Below are positions 22,498-30,231 of a stretch of DNA of 64,000 bases, piece by piece; position 1 is the first letter of the stretch; each line of letters opens with the position of its first letter. A program made the translations under genes and the position numbers. The stretch comes from Candidatus Nanosynbacter sp. HMT-352. GTDB taxonomy: Bacteria > Patescibacteriota > Saccharimonadia > Saccharimonadales > Saccharimonadaceae. The DNA lies in NCBI RefSeq assembly GCF_022819345.1, contig NZ_CP089288.1, forward strand, positions 124,001 to 188,000. Reading direction: 5' to 3'. The notes below the pieces were generated by a model, which saw nothing but the letters and a program-made list of their open reading frames with translations, searched no databases and was not told the origin of the DNA.

Positions 22498-22983
22498 ATT
22501 ATTATCTATGCAGCCCTTATTCCAACCTGAACGTTTCTTGCCTGCTTTAGTCAGAGATGTGGCTGTGCGAACTTTTTTATAATCCAAAACATCACTTAGG
22601 ACAGCCCCTCCTAATTTACCATACAGTTCACAATCAAGCTTAAGTGGACATGCTTCACAAGCATTTATAGCAAGCCTGCCAACTTCAGAAATATCACTAC
22701 CCCTGTTTCTTTCTATGCGACGAGCTCGATCATAGTCGCCACGACCTCTATGACGTTCGGCAAAGCCAGCACGACGACGAATCCTGCCGAAAAGATCACA
22801 CATCTCAACTATAATTCTATTTCTCTTCGTAAAATCTTCATCACTATAACTATTTGCATCAGGAACAAAATCTTCGCCTAAATAATCCAACGGCACAACA
22901 TTACCGTCCGAATCAACAACATCAATAACGCCCGCTCTGTTTGGCCTAGCAAGCTCCAACACTTCAACCGTCTTCGACTTCAT
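22492..22983 (-). CDS. Hypothetical protein with WhiB-like cysteine pattern
   Basis: With the start at the ATG at 22983 (MKSKTVEVL) the product has 163 residues. It has one Cys in EMCDLFGRIRRR and a second group CEACPLKLDC (C-x2-C-x5-C). Together these give the four-Cys order of WhiB-type iron-sulfur regulators, whose second group typically reads C-x2-CPV-x4-C. An Arg-rich stretch (ERHRGRGDYDRARRIERNRG) lies between. The WhiB G-V/I-W-G-G turn is not present, only KLGGAV. It may be a divergent WhiB-like or other Fe-S/zinc protein. Confidence 0.6.
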   Translation of the reverse strand: MKSKTVEVLELARPNRAGVIDVVDSDGNVVPLDYLGEDFVPDANSYSDEDFTKRNRIIVEMCDLFGRIRRRAGFAERHRGRGDYDRARRIERNRGSDISEVGRLAINACEACPLKLDCELYGKLGGAVLSDVLDYKKVRTATSLTKAGKKRSGWNKGCIDNNA

Positions 22984-23025
22984 ATAGTAACTGTTATACC
23001 ACAATATCCACAAATAATCAACCCC

Positions 23026-23058
23026 ACAAAAAACTCCCCTGCTTTTTACAGAGGAGTT
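23026..23058 (-). terminator. Terminator after the small gene at 23120
   Basis: Read on the minus strand, AACTCCTCTG and CAGGGGAGTT form a 10-bp stem with one weak pair, followed by a T run. It ends the 23120-23326 transcript. Confidence 0.75.
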
Positions 23059-23119
23059 ATGGCACCTGTTTGTTTGGTTATACTATATCACCAAACGCGC
23101 TTATGGTGCAAGCAAAGGA

Positions 23120-23326
23120 CTATTTTTTCTTAGAAATTGTCAAAAAGCCGTTGCGTGGGTTTTCTTTCACAATACGATCTTCTGGTAGATCACATGGTGT
23201 ACCCTTTTCATTCTTCTCAACCTTAGCGAAGAAGTAAATAGTTTGAGTCTTGCCGCCGCGCAAAGTTACGTCAGTCTTGTGCAAGTAATATGTGATGCCC
23301 TTTGAGTTGGTATGTTTATAAGCCAT
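23120..23326 (-). CDS. Small hypothetical protein, 68 residues
   Basis: A basic, beta-rich small protein (MAYKHTNSKGITYYLHKTD, then LRGGKTQTIYFFAKV, ending ISKKK) with an AGGAGG-type ribosome site before the ATG and a clear terminator after the stop. These flanking signals make it a real, probably well-expressed, single-gene unit. It has one Cys and no membrane segment. I do not recognise a named family. The pattern resembles small conserved proteins of Actinobacteria/Saccharibacteria. Confidence 0.75.
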   Translation of the reverse strand: MAYKHTNSKGITYYLHKTDVTLRGGKTQTIYFFAKVEKNEKGTPCDLPEDRIVKENPRNGFLTISKKK

Positions 23327-23393
23327 TTGGTTATATACCTCCTATTAATGATATACCTATATAGATTACTATCTCTATATCACCCCTGTCAAG

Positions 23394-24059
23394 CTAAAAA
23401 AGCTTATTTCGTCGTCTAATCATCAACTTTAACATCCCCAGAACAACCAACCTCATTACGATAATCATGGCAATAAATATCGTCACCAGCAAAGACCACC
23501 CCGCATAATCAGCTGACCATATCGGCGAGACGAAAGTGTGATAATACGGCTCGGTTGAAGGCGCTTCAAACTGCAGGTTAGTGGCTTTCGCGGCAGGATA
23601 TTTCGCCCACTCCTCGTTAATACAATTGATATACCTCGGATCCGCCTGTGTCGTAAATCGGCCGTAACCGCCCTGCTGCGCCCTAGTATCACAAACAGCC
23701 CTAACCTTCGACACAGTATCATTGTTAGACTGATTTTTTATCTCCTCCTCGAACTCTTTCAGCTTCCGGTCATACATTTGTTTATACGTATGATCCAGTG
23801 CAATCTTCCCTGGATCTGCGTTCATATGCGTAGATACATAACGCTGCAAATCGTATAGTCGCTGCTGAAGATTGACTATATCTCCAGCCTTATCTGCATG
23901 CTCCACAGATTCTCGTCGCTCGACCATACCAACATTATTCAACCTCAAAAAAGTTGCCGAAATAAAACCAGACATAATCAATAAAATAACCAACTGCCAA
24001 GTCTTAATCTGACTGAGTCGCTTAATTCTGAATTTGGTTTTCTTCTTGTCTATAGCCAT
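23394..24059 (-). CDS. Membrane protein with extracellular coiled-coil domain, unknown
   Basis: The 221-residue protein has a basic cytoplasmic N-terminus, a first membrane segment at about 20-38, an external region (about 40-180) with a coiled-coil stretch (IVNLQQRLYDLQRYV; RKLKEFEEEIKNQ) and two Cys, and a second membrane segment (about 188-212) followed by a basic tail. The first ATG has a GAAGG ribosome site and a TATACT box upstream. It is divergent from murC with an 84-base shared upstream region. The function is unknown; the layout suggests a surface or envelope-sensing protein. Confidence 0.65.
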   Translation of the reverse strand: MAIDKKKTKFRIKRLSQIKTWQLVILLIMSGFISATFLRLNNVGMVERRESVEHADKAGDIVNLQQRLYDLQRYVSTHMNADPGKIALDHTYKQMYDRKLKEFEEEIKNQSNNDTVSKVRAVCDTRAQQGGYGRFTTQADPRYINCINEEWAKYPAAKATNLQFEAPSTEPYYHTFVSPIWSADYAGWSLLVTIFIAMIIVMRLVVLGMLKLMIRRRNKLF

Positions 24060-24143
24060 CCCACCACCTTCTCTATGATTTTAGTATAGCAAATTATCCC
24101 AATGGCGTGAATATTACTGCCACTGCGGTGGTATAATATTTGT

Positions 24144-25394
24144 ATGCGAATTTATTTTTCAGGAATCGGCGGCGTTGGTATCGGACCGCTGAGTAGAATT
24201 GCCTTAGAGGCTGGATATGACGTTTGCGGCTCCGACAGATCACCAAGTCTTATCACAAACGAATTAGAATCAGCCGGAATTCCTATTTCTTTTGACCAAT
24301 CTGGCGCGTTCTTGCAATCAGAGCACGATAAATCACCGTTTGATTGGTTTATTTACACCGCTGCTTTACCAGAAAATCACCCAGAATTAGTCTTGGCGCG
24401 AAAATTAGGCATAAAAACCAGCAAGCGCGACGAATTGCTGGCGCAAATAATCGCCGATAAAAACCTGAAACTTATCGCGGTCGCTGGCACCCACGGAAAA
24501 ACCACAACAACAAGCCTGCTAGTCTGGACAATGGAGCAATTGCAAATTCCTGTCAGTTATTCAGTAGGTTCGACTTTAAGCTTTGGACCGAGCGGAACAT
24601 TTGATAAAAATAGCCAATTTTTCGTATACGAGTGTGATGAATTTGACCGCAACTTTTTGCATTTTTCTCCAGAAATCAGCCTTATCGCATCTGTTGATTA
24701 CGACCATCCAGACACATATCCAACAAAAGAATCTTACTTAGACGCCTTCCGTGAATTCGGTGAAAAATCTAAAAAAGTTATCGCGTGGCAAGAAAATTCC
24801 GCCATATTTGATGAGAAAAATCTAACAATCTTGTACGACTCCAACAAAAACATCACTCTGCCCGGCGAGCACAACCGAAAGAACGCTACTTTGGTGATCG
24901 AAGCTTTGAGGCATATGGGAGTGGACGCGGAGGAGTCAGAAATATACCAAGCAATAAACTCTTTCCCCGGCTCAGGACGACGTTTTGAAAAGCTCGCCGA
25001 AAATCTATACTCTGACTATGGACATCACCCAGTTGAAATTCAAGCAACATTACAGATGGCTAAGGAGTTGTCAAACGATGTAGTTCTGGTTTATCAGCCA
25101 CACCAAAATGTTCGCCAGCACGAAATAATAGACCGATACACTGACAATATTTTCCATGATGCCAATGAAATTTACTGGCTGCCGACTTACTTAACGAGGG
25201 AGAATCCAGATTTGCCAACCTTGACGCCACAACAACTTGCCAAAAATATCGACAAAGAAAAAGTTCATTTTGCCGAATTAGACGATAATTTATGGCAAGA
25301 AATAACCGCAGCAAGGAACTCTGGCAAGCTCGTCCTGTGTATGGGCGCTGGTACAATCGACGGATGGATTCGCGAGCAATTAGCTAAAAATTAG
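24144..25394 (+). CDS. murC: UDP-N-acetylmuramate--L-alanine ligase MurC
   Basis: MurC adds L-Ala to UDP-MurNAc in peptidoglycan synthesis. The 416-residue protein has the N-terminal nucleotide motif FSGIGGVGIGPLSRIA, the ATP loop VAGTHGKTTTTSLL (about 112-125), the Mur-ligase ECDEFDRNFL region, LPGEHNRKNATLVIEA, SGRRFEKL and DYGHHPVEI. The set and length fit MurC better than Mpl, though Mpl cannot be fully excluded. A TATAAT box (24132-24137) ends 6 bases before the ATG, so the message is likely leaderless. Confidence 0.9.
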   Translation: MRIYFSGIGGVGIGPLSRIALEAGYDVCGSDRSPSLITNELESAGIPISFDQSGAFLQSEHDKSPFDWFIYTAALPENHPELVLARKLGIKTSKRDELLAQIIADKNLKLIAVAGTHGKTTTTSLLVWTMEQLQIPVSYSVGSTLSFGPSGTFDKNSQFFVYECDEFDRNFLHFSPEISLIASVDYDHPDTYPTKESYLDAFREFGEKSKKVIAWQENSAIFDEKNLTILYDSNKNITLPGEHNRKNATLVIEALRHMGVDAEESEIYQAINSFPGSGRRFEKLAENLYSDYGHHPVEIQATLQMAKELSNDVVLVYQPHQNVRQHEIIDRYTDNIFHDANEIYWLPTYLTRENPDLPTLTPQQLAKNIDKEKVHFAELDDNLWQEITAARNSGKLVLCMGAGTIDGWIREQLAKN

Positions 25395-25397
25395 CGA

Positions 25398-25745
25398 TCA
25401 TCGATCATCGCCGCTGCCGTGAATCTTCCCCCGACTCTGACGGCTGAGCAGTTTATCATTATTTCTGCGAGCCACTTCCTCTAAACTACAACCAAGCAAA
25501 TGCGCTATAGAATTGACATACCAAAGCACGTCACCGAGCTCTTTTATTATTGCGTCGCGATCATTCTCCGAGATATCGCCATTTTTATCACGTAAAATTT
25601 TCTTAAACTTCTCCATCACTTCACCAGATTCACCACTTAATCCCAATATCTGTGCCATCAATCTCGCGTCAACATCACCATATTTATGAGAATCTTTATC
25701 TGTTAAGGTAGAAATTGCTTTAGTTGAGTAGTCGTTAAATTGCAT
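25398..25745 (-). CDS. MazG-like nucleotide pyrophosphohydrolase (second copy)
   Basis: The 115-residue protein has LGLSGESGEVMEKFKKILRDK (about 34-54) and IKELGDVLWYVNSIAHLLG (about 67-85), the metal-binding helix pair of MazG-like NTP-PPases. It resembles the 5430-5744 protein in fold but not closely in sequence. It starts 17 bases after the trmB stop and may be cotranscribed with it. It likely cleans up non-canonical or excess (d)NTPs. Confidence 0.87.
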   Translation of the reverse strand: MQFNDYSTKAISTLTDKDSHKYGDVDARLMAQILGLSGESGEVMEKFKKILRDKNGDISENDRDAIIKELGDVLWYVNSIAHLLGCSLEEVARRNNDKLLSRQSRGKIHGSGDDR

Positions 25746-25762
25746 AATATTCCTTTCATTTA

Positions 25763-26404
25763 TTAGCGGGTAGTTCTTACGAAATTAATAGTTTTTCCTT
25801 CGCCAATCCACCTTTGCTCGTAAGTCGTCATTATTTTATATTCGTCATTTAGCGCTGATTCATGAAGATCAAAACTCAACTCTTTAATTTGCCATTTTTC
25901 TGCCACCAATTGCTCCAAGCTCCAGCAGAAAAAAATGTGATCGTCGTGTTTAATTAATAAAGATCCGTCCGATTTTAGCAATGAAGAATACTTCTTCAAA
26001 AAATTAGGATGAGTCAAGCGGCGCCCAGCGCTATGCTTCCTCGGGAACGGATCAGGAAATGTTACCCAAATTTGCTCCAAAGAATTCTGCTCTACTAATT
26101 GGTCTATTTGATCAGCCCGCGCCCGAACAAAAAACACATTCTCCAGCCCTTTTTCTTCAGCAATTTTCGCACCCTTTTGTAATCGATCACCTTTTACGTC
26201 GATTGCTAAAAAGGTCTTTTCAGGATGACGCAATGCAAGCTCCACGCTGAATAGTCCAGTTCCAGCACCGATTTCCAGACAATTCACTTCCCGCTTCATC
26301 CACTCGTCAAATTCAAAGCATAGAGGTGAATTGTGGAATAAAGCGAATTTATACTTCTTTCGTTTTCTGGTGATAATAAATTGATTCGGATCGACAAAAC
26401 TCAT
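25763..26404 (-). CDS. trmB: tRNA (guanine-N7-)-methyltransferase TrmB
   Basis: TrmB forms m7G46 in tRNAs using SAM. The 213-residue protein has CLEIGAGTGLFSVELA (SAM-binding motif I), FLAIDVKGDRLQKGAK, the catalytic region WVTFPDPFPRKHSAGRRLTHP, and a C-terminal TTYEQRW motif typical of TrmB. TATAAT ends 7 bases before the ATG, so it is likely leaderless. It is divergent from mscS with only 24 bases between the starts. Confidence 0.94.
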   Translation of the reverse strand: MSFVDPNQFIITRKRKKYKFALFHNSPLCFEFDEWMKREVNCLEIGAGTGLFSVELALRHPEKTFLAIDVKGDRLQKGAKIAEEKGLENVFFVRARADQIDQLVEQNSLEQIWVTFPDPFPRKHSAGRRLTHPNFLKKYSSLLKSDGSLLIKHDDHIFFCWSLEQLVAEKWQIKELSFDLHESALNDEYKIMTTYEQRWIGEGKTINFVRTTR

Positions 26405-26428
26405 ATTTTCTATTATACTAAATCAATA

Positions 26429-27331
26429 ATGGATAAGCTTATAAAACAGTTCTTAGATTCTTCTACGTTAGGTCAATGGCTGCATGGCAATAACATTGGC
26501 TGGTTAATTAGTGAGCGCATTATCGACACAGTCAGCATTATTATCGGCTCTGTTTTTGTTTATTTTCTGGGGAAATATTTATTATCTTGGACTATCCATT
26601 ATTCTATACGCTCCACCGCTAAACATCGTTCCTGGCACCGTAAAGACATAGAAAAGCGCGAAAAAACTCTCATCCAATTAACCCGAAGTTTCTGGCAAAT
26701 CATAATAATTTTCTATGTCGCCGCAATTGTCGCCAATAAACTATTTCTATTTGATTTATCGCCGCTATTCGCTAGTGCTGGCATAATCGGTGTGGCATTA
26801 GGATTTGGCGCTCAATCGCTCGTTAAGGACTTCTTGTCTGGTATTTTCATCATCGCCGAAAATCAATATCGTGTTGGCGATGTTGTTGACGTAATGGGAG
26901 CCGCTGGAACCGTCGAGAGAGTCGGCACTCGCACTACTGTTATACGAGATTCTGAGGGCAATGTTCATTATGTTCCGAATGGCACGATTCAGCATATTAT
27001 CAATAAAACTATGGGCTATAGTATGTCGCGCTTCAGCATTTATATCGACCCAAGTTCTGACATTTCTGCAGTTACAGACATCATTAACGCTACTGGTCAA
27101 GAATTGGCTAAAGAAAAGGCTTGGCAAAAGAAAATTATCGATCCGCCTAAATTCGTTTCCGTTGGCGATATTACTGGACGAGGAACAGAATTGATCATTG
27201 CCGGAAAAACTCAGCCATCCGATCAGTGGTCTGTTACCTCTGAAATGCGACATCGATTACTACAAAACTTTGATCGCGAAGGAGTTCTTCTGGCGACTCT
27301 ACCAACTCCAACCTCAATAACCAGAAGATAA
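26429..27331 (+). CDS. Small-conductance mechanosensitive channel (MscS family)
   Basis: MscS channels open under membrane tension and protect against osmotic downshock. I chose the ATG at 26429 (MDKLIKQF), giving 300 residues; the frame extends upstream into the trmB start. The pore helix is FASAGIIGVALGFGAQSLVKDFLSGIFII (residues about 118-146), followed by the beta domain RVGDVVDVMGAAGTVE and NGTIQHIINKT. Three membrane segments precede the soluble C-terminal vestibule domain. A TATACT box lies 9 bases before the ATG. Confidence 0.9.
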   Translation: MDKLIKQFLDSSTLGQWLHGNNIGWLISERIIDTVSIIIGSVFVYFLGKYLLSWTIHYSIRSTAKHRSWHRKDIEKREKTLIQLTRSFWQIIIIFYVAAIVANKLFLFDLSPLFASAGIIGVALGFGAQSLVKDFLSGIFIIAENQYRVGDVVDVMGAAGTVERVGTRTTVIRDSEGNVHYVPNGTIQHIINKTMGYSMSRFSIYIDPSSDISAVTDIINATGQELAKEKAWQKKIIDPPKFVSVGDITGRGTELIIAGKTQPSDQWSVTSEMRHRLLQNFDREGVLLATLPTPTSITRR

Positions 27332-27334
27332 AGA

Positions 27335-27679
27335 TTAATTATTAGACAAACCCAATTCTTTATCGCTCAACACATCATTAGAAAACGCTTTGATTTTATT
27401 AACGCTCTCTACTTCTTTATCATAAATTCCCAAAAATTCCTTCAATGTATCCTTATTTACTGTGCCTTGCGCGTCAAATTCGTGACTTTTTTCATTCGCA
27501 TCCTTGCTAATTTGCTTGCGGCGAGAAGCGTATTCTGGGCGACTCAAATCCAATCGATAAGCGTCAGTCTTGTAATACATAAACATCGCAATCGATACTA
27601 GTAAAATCGAAACCGCAATAGTCAGCCCAATAAATGTAGCAAATTTATAGCTACGAAATAATTCCTTAGCCCTATTCAT
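27335..27679 (-). CDS. Hypothetical single-pass membrane protein
   Basis: The 114-residue protein has a basic N-terminus (NRAKELFRSYK), one membrane segment (about 14-36) and an external charged helical tail. Its start overlaps the stop of the following-coordinate gene (27672-28217) by 8 bases, so both are translated from one message. I recognise no family. Confidence 0.65.
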   Translation of the reverse strand: MNRAKELFRSYKFATFIGLTIAVSILLVSIAMFMYYKTDAYRLDLSRPEYASRRKQISKDANEKSHEFDAQGTVNKDTLKEFLGIYDKEVESVNKIKAFSNDVLSDKELGLSNN

Positions 27680-28214
27680 TAGAACCTCCAGACAGCGAAT
27701 TTTTAATAACTTGCACTTCTTCTTTATATCTCACTAACAATTCATCCAATATCTTCACGTCCTCAGAAAGTTTATTACGAGCCTCGCGAGCGACGGTCAA
27801 TTTTTGATAATAGTCCGCCACATTATTAGAGCAATTTGCGCGCTGAAGATCGGTCATCGCAGTATCGTAATCGTTGTAATTGCTATTAAACTTAAGTCTC
27901 GTCGACTCGAATTCATTAGTAATGTTCACTAACTTTGAGCTGTCCAGCTTATTGATTGCCAATCGACCGTTCAGCCTGGCCATAAGTTTGGTAGAAATAG
28001 AATTATATCTTTGTCCAACGTTAACCCTAGTTAGAGCGTCATTGGTGTGGATATTTTTAATAGCAACTCTTACAGAACTACAGTTTCGATTAAGCGTTTT
28101 TATAATCTCAGAATCAGCCGCAGCATCGACAGACTGAGCCTCAACTGCCCGTGGCGTCACTAACAAACTAGAAGTAATCAAAAAAGACGCGAGATAGAAA
28201 GTAACTTTTTTCAT
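27672..28214 (-). CDS. Secreted or lipid-free exported protein with coiled coil
   Basis: The 180-residue product starts with a typical signal peptide (MKKVTFYLASFLITSSLLV, then PRAVEAQS with an A-x-A cleavage site near residue 27). The mature part is helical, with long coiled-coil stretches (TNEFESTRLKFNSNYNDYDT; VAREARNKLSEDVKILDEL) and two Cys. I take the ATG at 28214 as start. It is translationally coupled to the small membrane protein that follows. This pattern suits an envelope stalk or adaptor protein; the function is unknown. Confidence 0.68.
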   Translation of the reverse strand: MKKVTFYLASFLITSSLLVTPRAVEAQSVDAAADSEIIKTLNRNCSSVRVAIKNIHTNDALTRVNVGQRYNSISTKLMARLNGRLAINKLDSSKLVNITNEFESTRLKFNSNYNDYDTAMTDLQRANCSNNVADYYQKLTVAREARNKLSEDVKILDELLVRYKEEVQVIKNSLSGGSNE

Positions 28215-28254
28215 CACTTATATTATCTCACGTCTTCTTGAATAGAGTCAAATA

Positions 28255-28524
28255 TTACTTGAAACGTTTTTCGACGTTACCCTTAACGTCTTTTGCGGTT
28301 TCTGCTACAGCATCTCCAACTTTCTGAGAACCAGCTTTTAACGAGCTTAAACTGTCTTTTGCTGCGGCAGTCGCTTTGCAAGCTACCTTTTCAGTGTCGG
28401 CTTTCAATTTTACAGCCTTATCCTTCAAGTCTTTCCTTGTTTCCTTGCCACTCTTTGGTGCAGTTAAAATTCCAGCTGTAAAACCTGCTGCTACCGCTCC
28501 GATAATTGCTAAAACTTTTTTCAT
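28255..28524 (-). CDS. YtxH-like small membrane protein
   Basis: The 89-residue protein has an N-terminal membrane segment with the YtxH pattern (VLAIIGAVAAGFTAGILTAPKSGKETRKDL), then an amphipathic Lys/Ala-rich helix (KAVKLKADTEKVACKATAAAKD). YtxH/general stress proteins of this sort are membrane-tethered helices of unclear role. It follows the 28544 gene by 19 bases, with an AAGGAG ribosome site, so the two form a small envelope operon. Confidence 0.78.
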   Translation of the reverse strand: MKKVLAIIGAVAAGFTAGILTAPKSGKETRKDLKDKAVKLKADTEKVACKATAAAKDSLSSLKAGSQKVGDAVAETAKDVKGNVEKRFK

Positions 28525-28543
28525 ATATTTACTCCTTTTTTAA

Positions 28544-28765
28544 TTATTTTTTACGAAATAAACCTGATATTTCACTAAAAACTTTTGTTGGCGACAACCA
28601 TTCGGTTGCACTAGCTACGTTAGTTGTAATTTTACTAACGCTTTTCATGACCGTATTAAGTCTTACCAACAAGGCGATGACCACTGCCAGTAGCGTTACG
28701 ATAATAACCGACAACAATCCTACGATGATTGATAATAAAACGATGGCTGTTTGGATATCTTCCAC
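28544..28765 (-). CDS. Small single-pass membrane protein (DUF948-like layout)
   Basis: The 73-residue protein has one long membrane segment (about residues 6-33) followed by an amphipathic helix (LNTVMKSVSKITTNVASATEW) and a basic end. DUF948/YtxG proteins share this layout and commonly sit next to YtxH, which is what is seen here. The family call rests mostly on context. A promoter region of about 150 AT-rich bases lies between it and the divergent VIT-family gene. Confidence 0.65.
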   Translation of the reverse strand: MEDIQTAIVLLSIIVGLLSVIIVTLLAVVIALLVRLNTVMKSVSKITTNVASATEWLSPTKVFSEISGLFRKK

Positions 28766-28921
28766 GCTTTACCTTTCTGCAAAAGTTTATATTTGTTATG
28801 TTTATTTTAGCATGCTTGTTAAATTGTTTGTATTAGATAATCTAACTATTTCACTATAGCATAAGCTTATTAAATTGTCAATAGAGGTGTCTGCTAATCG
28901 TTAATAATATGATAAACTGGT

Positions 28922-29461
28922 ATGGTTATGCGAGATTTTTTCAAACGATATATACCGGAATTTGTTTATGGCGCGGTCGACGGCACAGTAACAACATTTG
29001 CAGTCGTGGCGGCTTCAGCTGGAGCTGGAATATCCAGTTCGGTCATTCTTATATTAGGAATTGCTAATTTAATAGCCGACGGATTCTCAATGGGTTCTAG
29101 TGCATATTTGGCAGCCAGCGCCGAACACGAAGAATCTGTGCGCGACACCCAAAAACGCTCATCCCCAAAGATCATAGGCGCAGTAACATTCTTAGCTTTC
29201 GTGGTGATCGGTAGCGTACCAGTATTGCCATATTTGATTGACGTAATTGCAAACTTAAAAGCGCCAAACACGGTATTATTCTATGTTAGCTCAGCGCTAA
29301 CTGCGGCAACGTTCTTAGCAATCGGCTTTATCAAAGGTAAAGTCAGCAAACAATCACCTTGGCAGTCTGCAGGCATCACGTTACTTCTTGGGGCAATTGC
29401 GGCGGGACTAGCCTACTTTGCGGGCGACATTTTGGCGGCATGGCTGGGGATTAGGATTTAG
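28922..29461 (+). CDS. VIT1/CCC1-family Fe/Mn transporter-like protein
   Basis: The 179-residue membrane protein begins with the VIT family motif FVYGAVDGTVTTFAVVAA and IANLIADGFSMGSSAYLAA, then has about five membrane helices. VIT1/CCC1 proteins carry Fe2+ or Mn2+ out of the cytoplasm. This bacterial version lacks the long cytoplasmic metal-binding domain of plant VIT1. The final 54 bases overlap the end of the convergent amidohydrolase-like gene. Confidence 0.87.
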   Translation: MVMRDFFKRYIPEFVYGAVDGTVTTFAVVAASAGAGISSSVILILGIANLIADGFSMGSSAYLAASAEHEESVRDTQKRSSPKIIGAVTFLAFVVIGSVPVLPYLIDVIANLKAPNTVLFYVSSALTAATFLAIGFIKGKVSKQSPWQSAGITLLLGAIAAGLAYFAGDILAAWLGIRI

Positions 29462-30193
29462 GTTTTTTGCGATAAAATTTATTATTTTATCTATATTACA
29501 CACAGCCTTTTCGCTTACCGTATCACCATTCAAATAAACGCGCCTATTAATTTCCAACATCACCGAATGTATCTTCGGATTTTCATCGTGATAAAATTCC
29601 ATCGGAACCAGCGCCCCAGAATACGGATAATTTAACTCACAACTATATCCCATTTTTTCAATATATGTTTTTAATTTTGATGCATTGTCTTTGCTGAGCC
29701 ATTTTTCATCATAGCCAAGGCAAATATCTGGTAAATTATCCGTCCAGCCAAACAATCTTCGCACCAATTCATCACTATAACTATGAATATCAATAATCAC
29801 ACACGAGCCATATTGATCAACAATTTTCCTACTCAATGCGTTTAGTTGTTTGTGATGTAAGTCGTATGATTTGCCCAAAATTTCCTCCCGACGAGATGAT
29901 CCTATTTTGCGATATTGCGTACCGTCAGATAAACGTGTATAAGTCGCCCCCATACCCAGCTTAGCCATCGACTCAGCTTCGTCATCACGAAACCTCTCAA
30001 CATCACAATATAGTCGCGAATATTTAGCTATAATTTTATGGCTATCTATATTTTTAACAAGCTCATCAACTTTATAATCAGCAATGAAACGCAATTCCCT
30101 CTCGATAATCTCTTTATCTACCGTAATATCACGCCAAAAATCGGTCGGTAGATGCAGCGAGGCATGAGGAATGTGAAGAATAATATTATCCAT
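29408..30193 (-). CDS. N-formylglutamate amidohydrolase-family protein
   Basis: I place the start at the ATG at 30193 (MDNIILHIPHASLHLP), the usual beginning of this family; the frame extends 14 codons further back toward aspS. The 261-residue product has the zinc-binding IPHAS, CDVERFRDDE, DIHSY (about 133-137) and MLEINRRVYL motifs of the FGase fold, which also includes zinc peptidases. No histidine-degradation genes are nearby, so the substrate may be a peptide or another amide. It ends inside the VIT gene (54-base convergent overlap). Confidence 0.82.
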   Translation of the reverse strand: MDNIILHIPHASLHLPTDFWRDITVDKEIIERELRFIADYKVDELVKNIDSHKIIAKYSRLYCDVERFRDDEAESMAKLGMGATYTRLSDGTQYRKIGSSRREEILGKSYDLHHKQLNALSRKIVDQYGSCVIIDIHSYSDELVRRLFGWTDNLPDICLGYDEKWLSKDNASKLKTYIEKMGYSCELNYPYSGALVPMEFYHDENPKIHSVMLEINRRVYLNGDTVSEKAVCNIDKIINFIAKNLNPNPQPCRQNVARKVG

Positions 30194-30231
30194 CACCCTA
30201 CAAGTATCTCCCGTGAACTCAATGCTAAATC

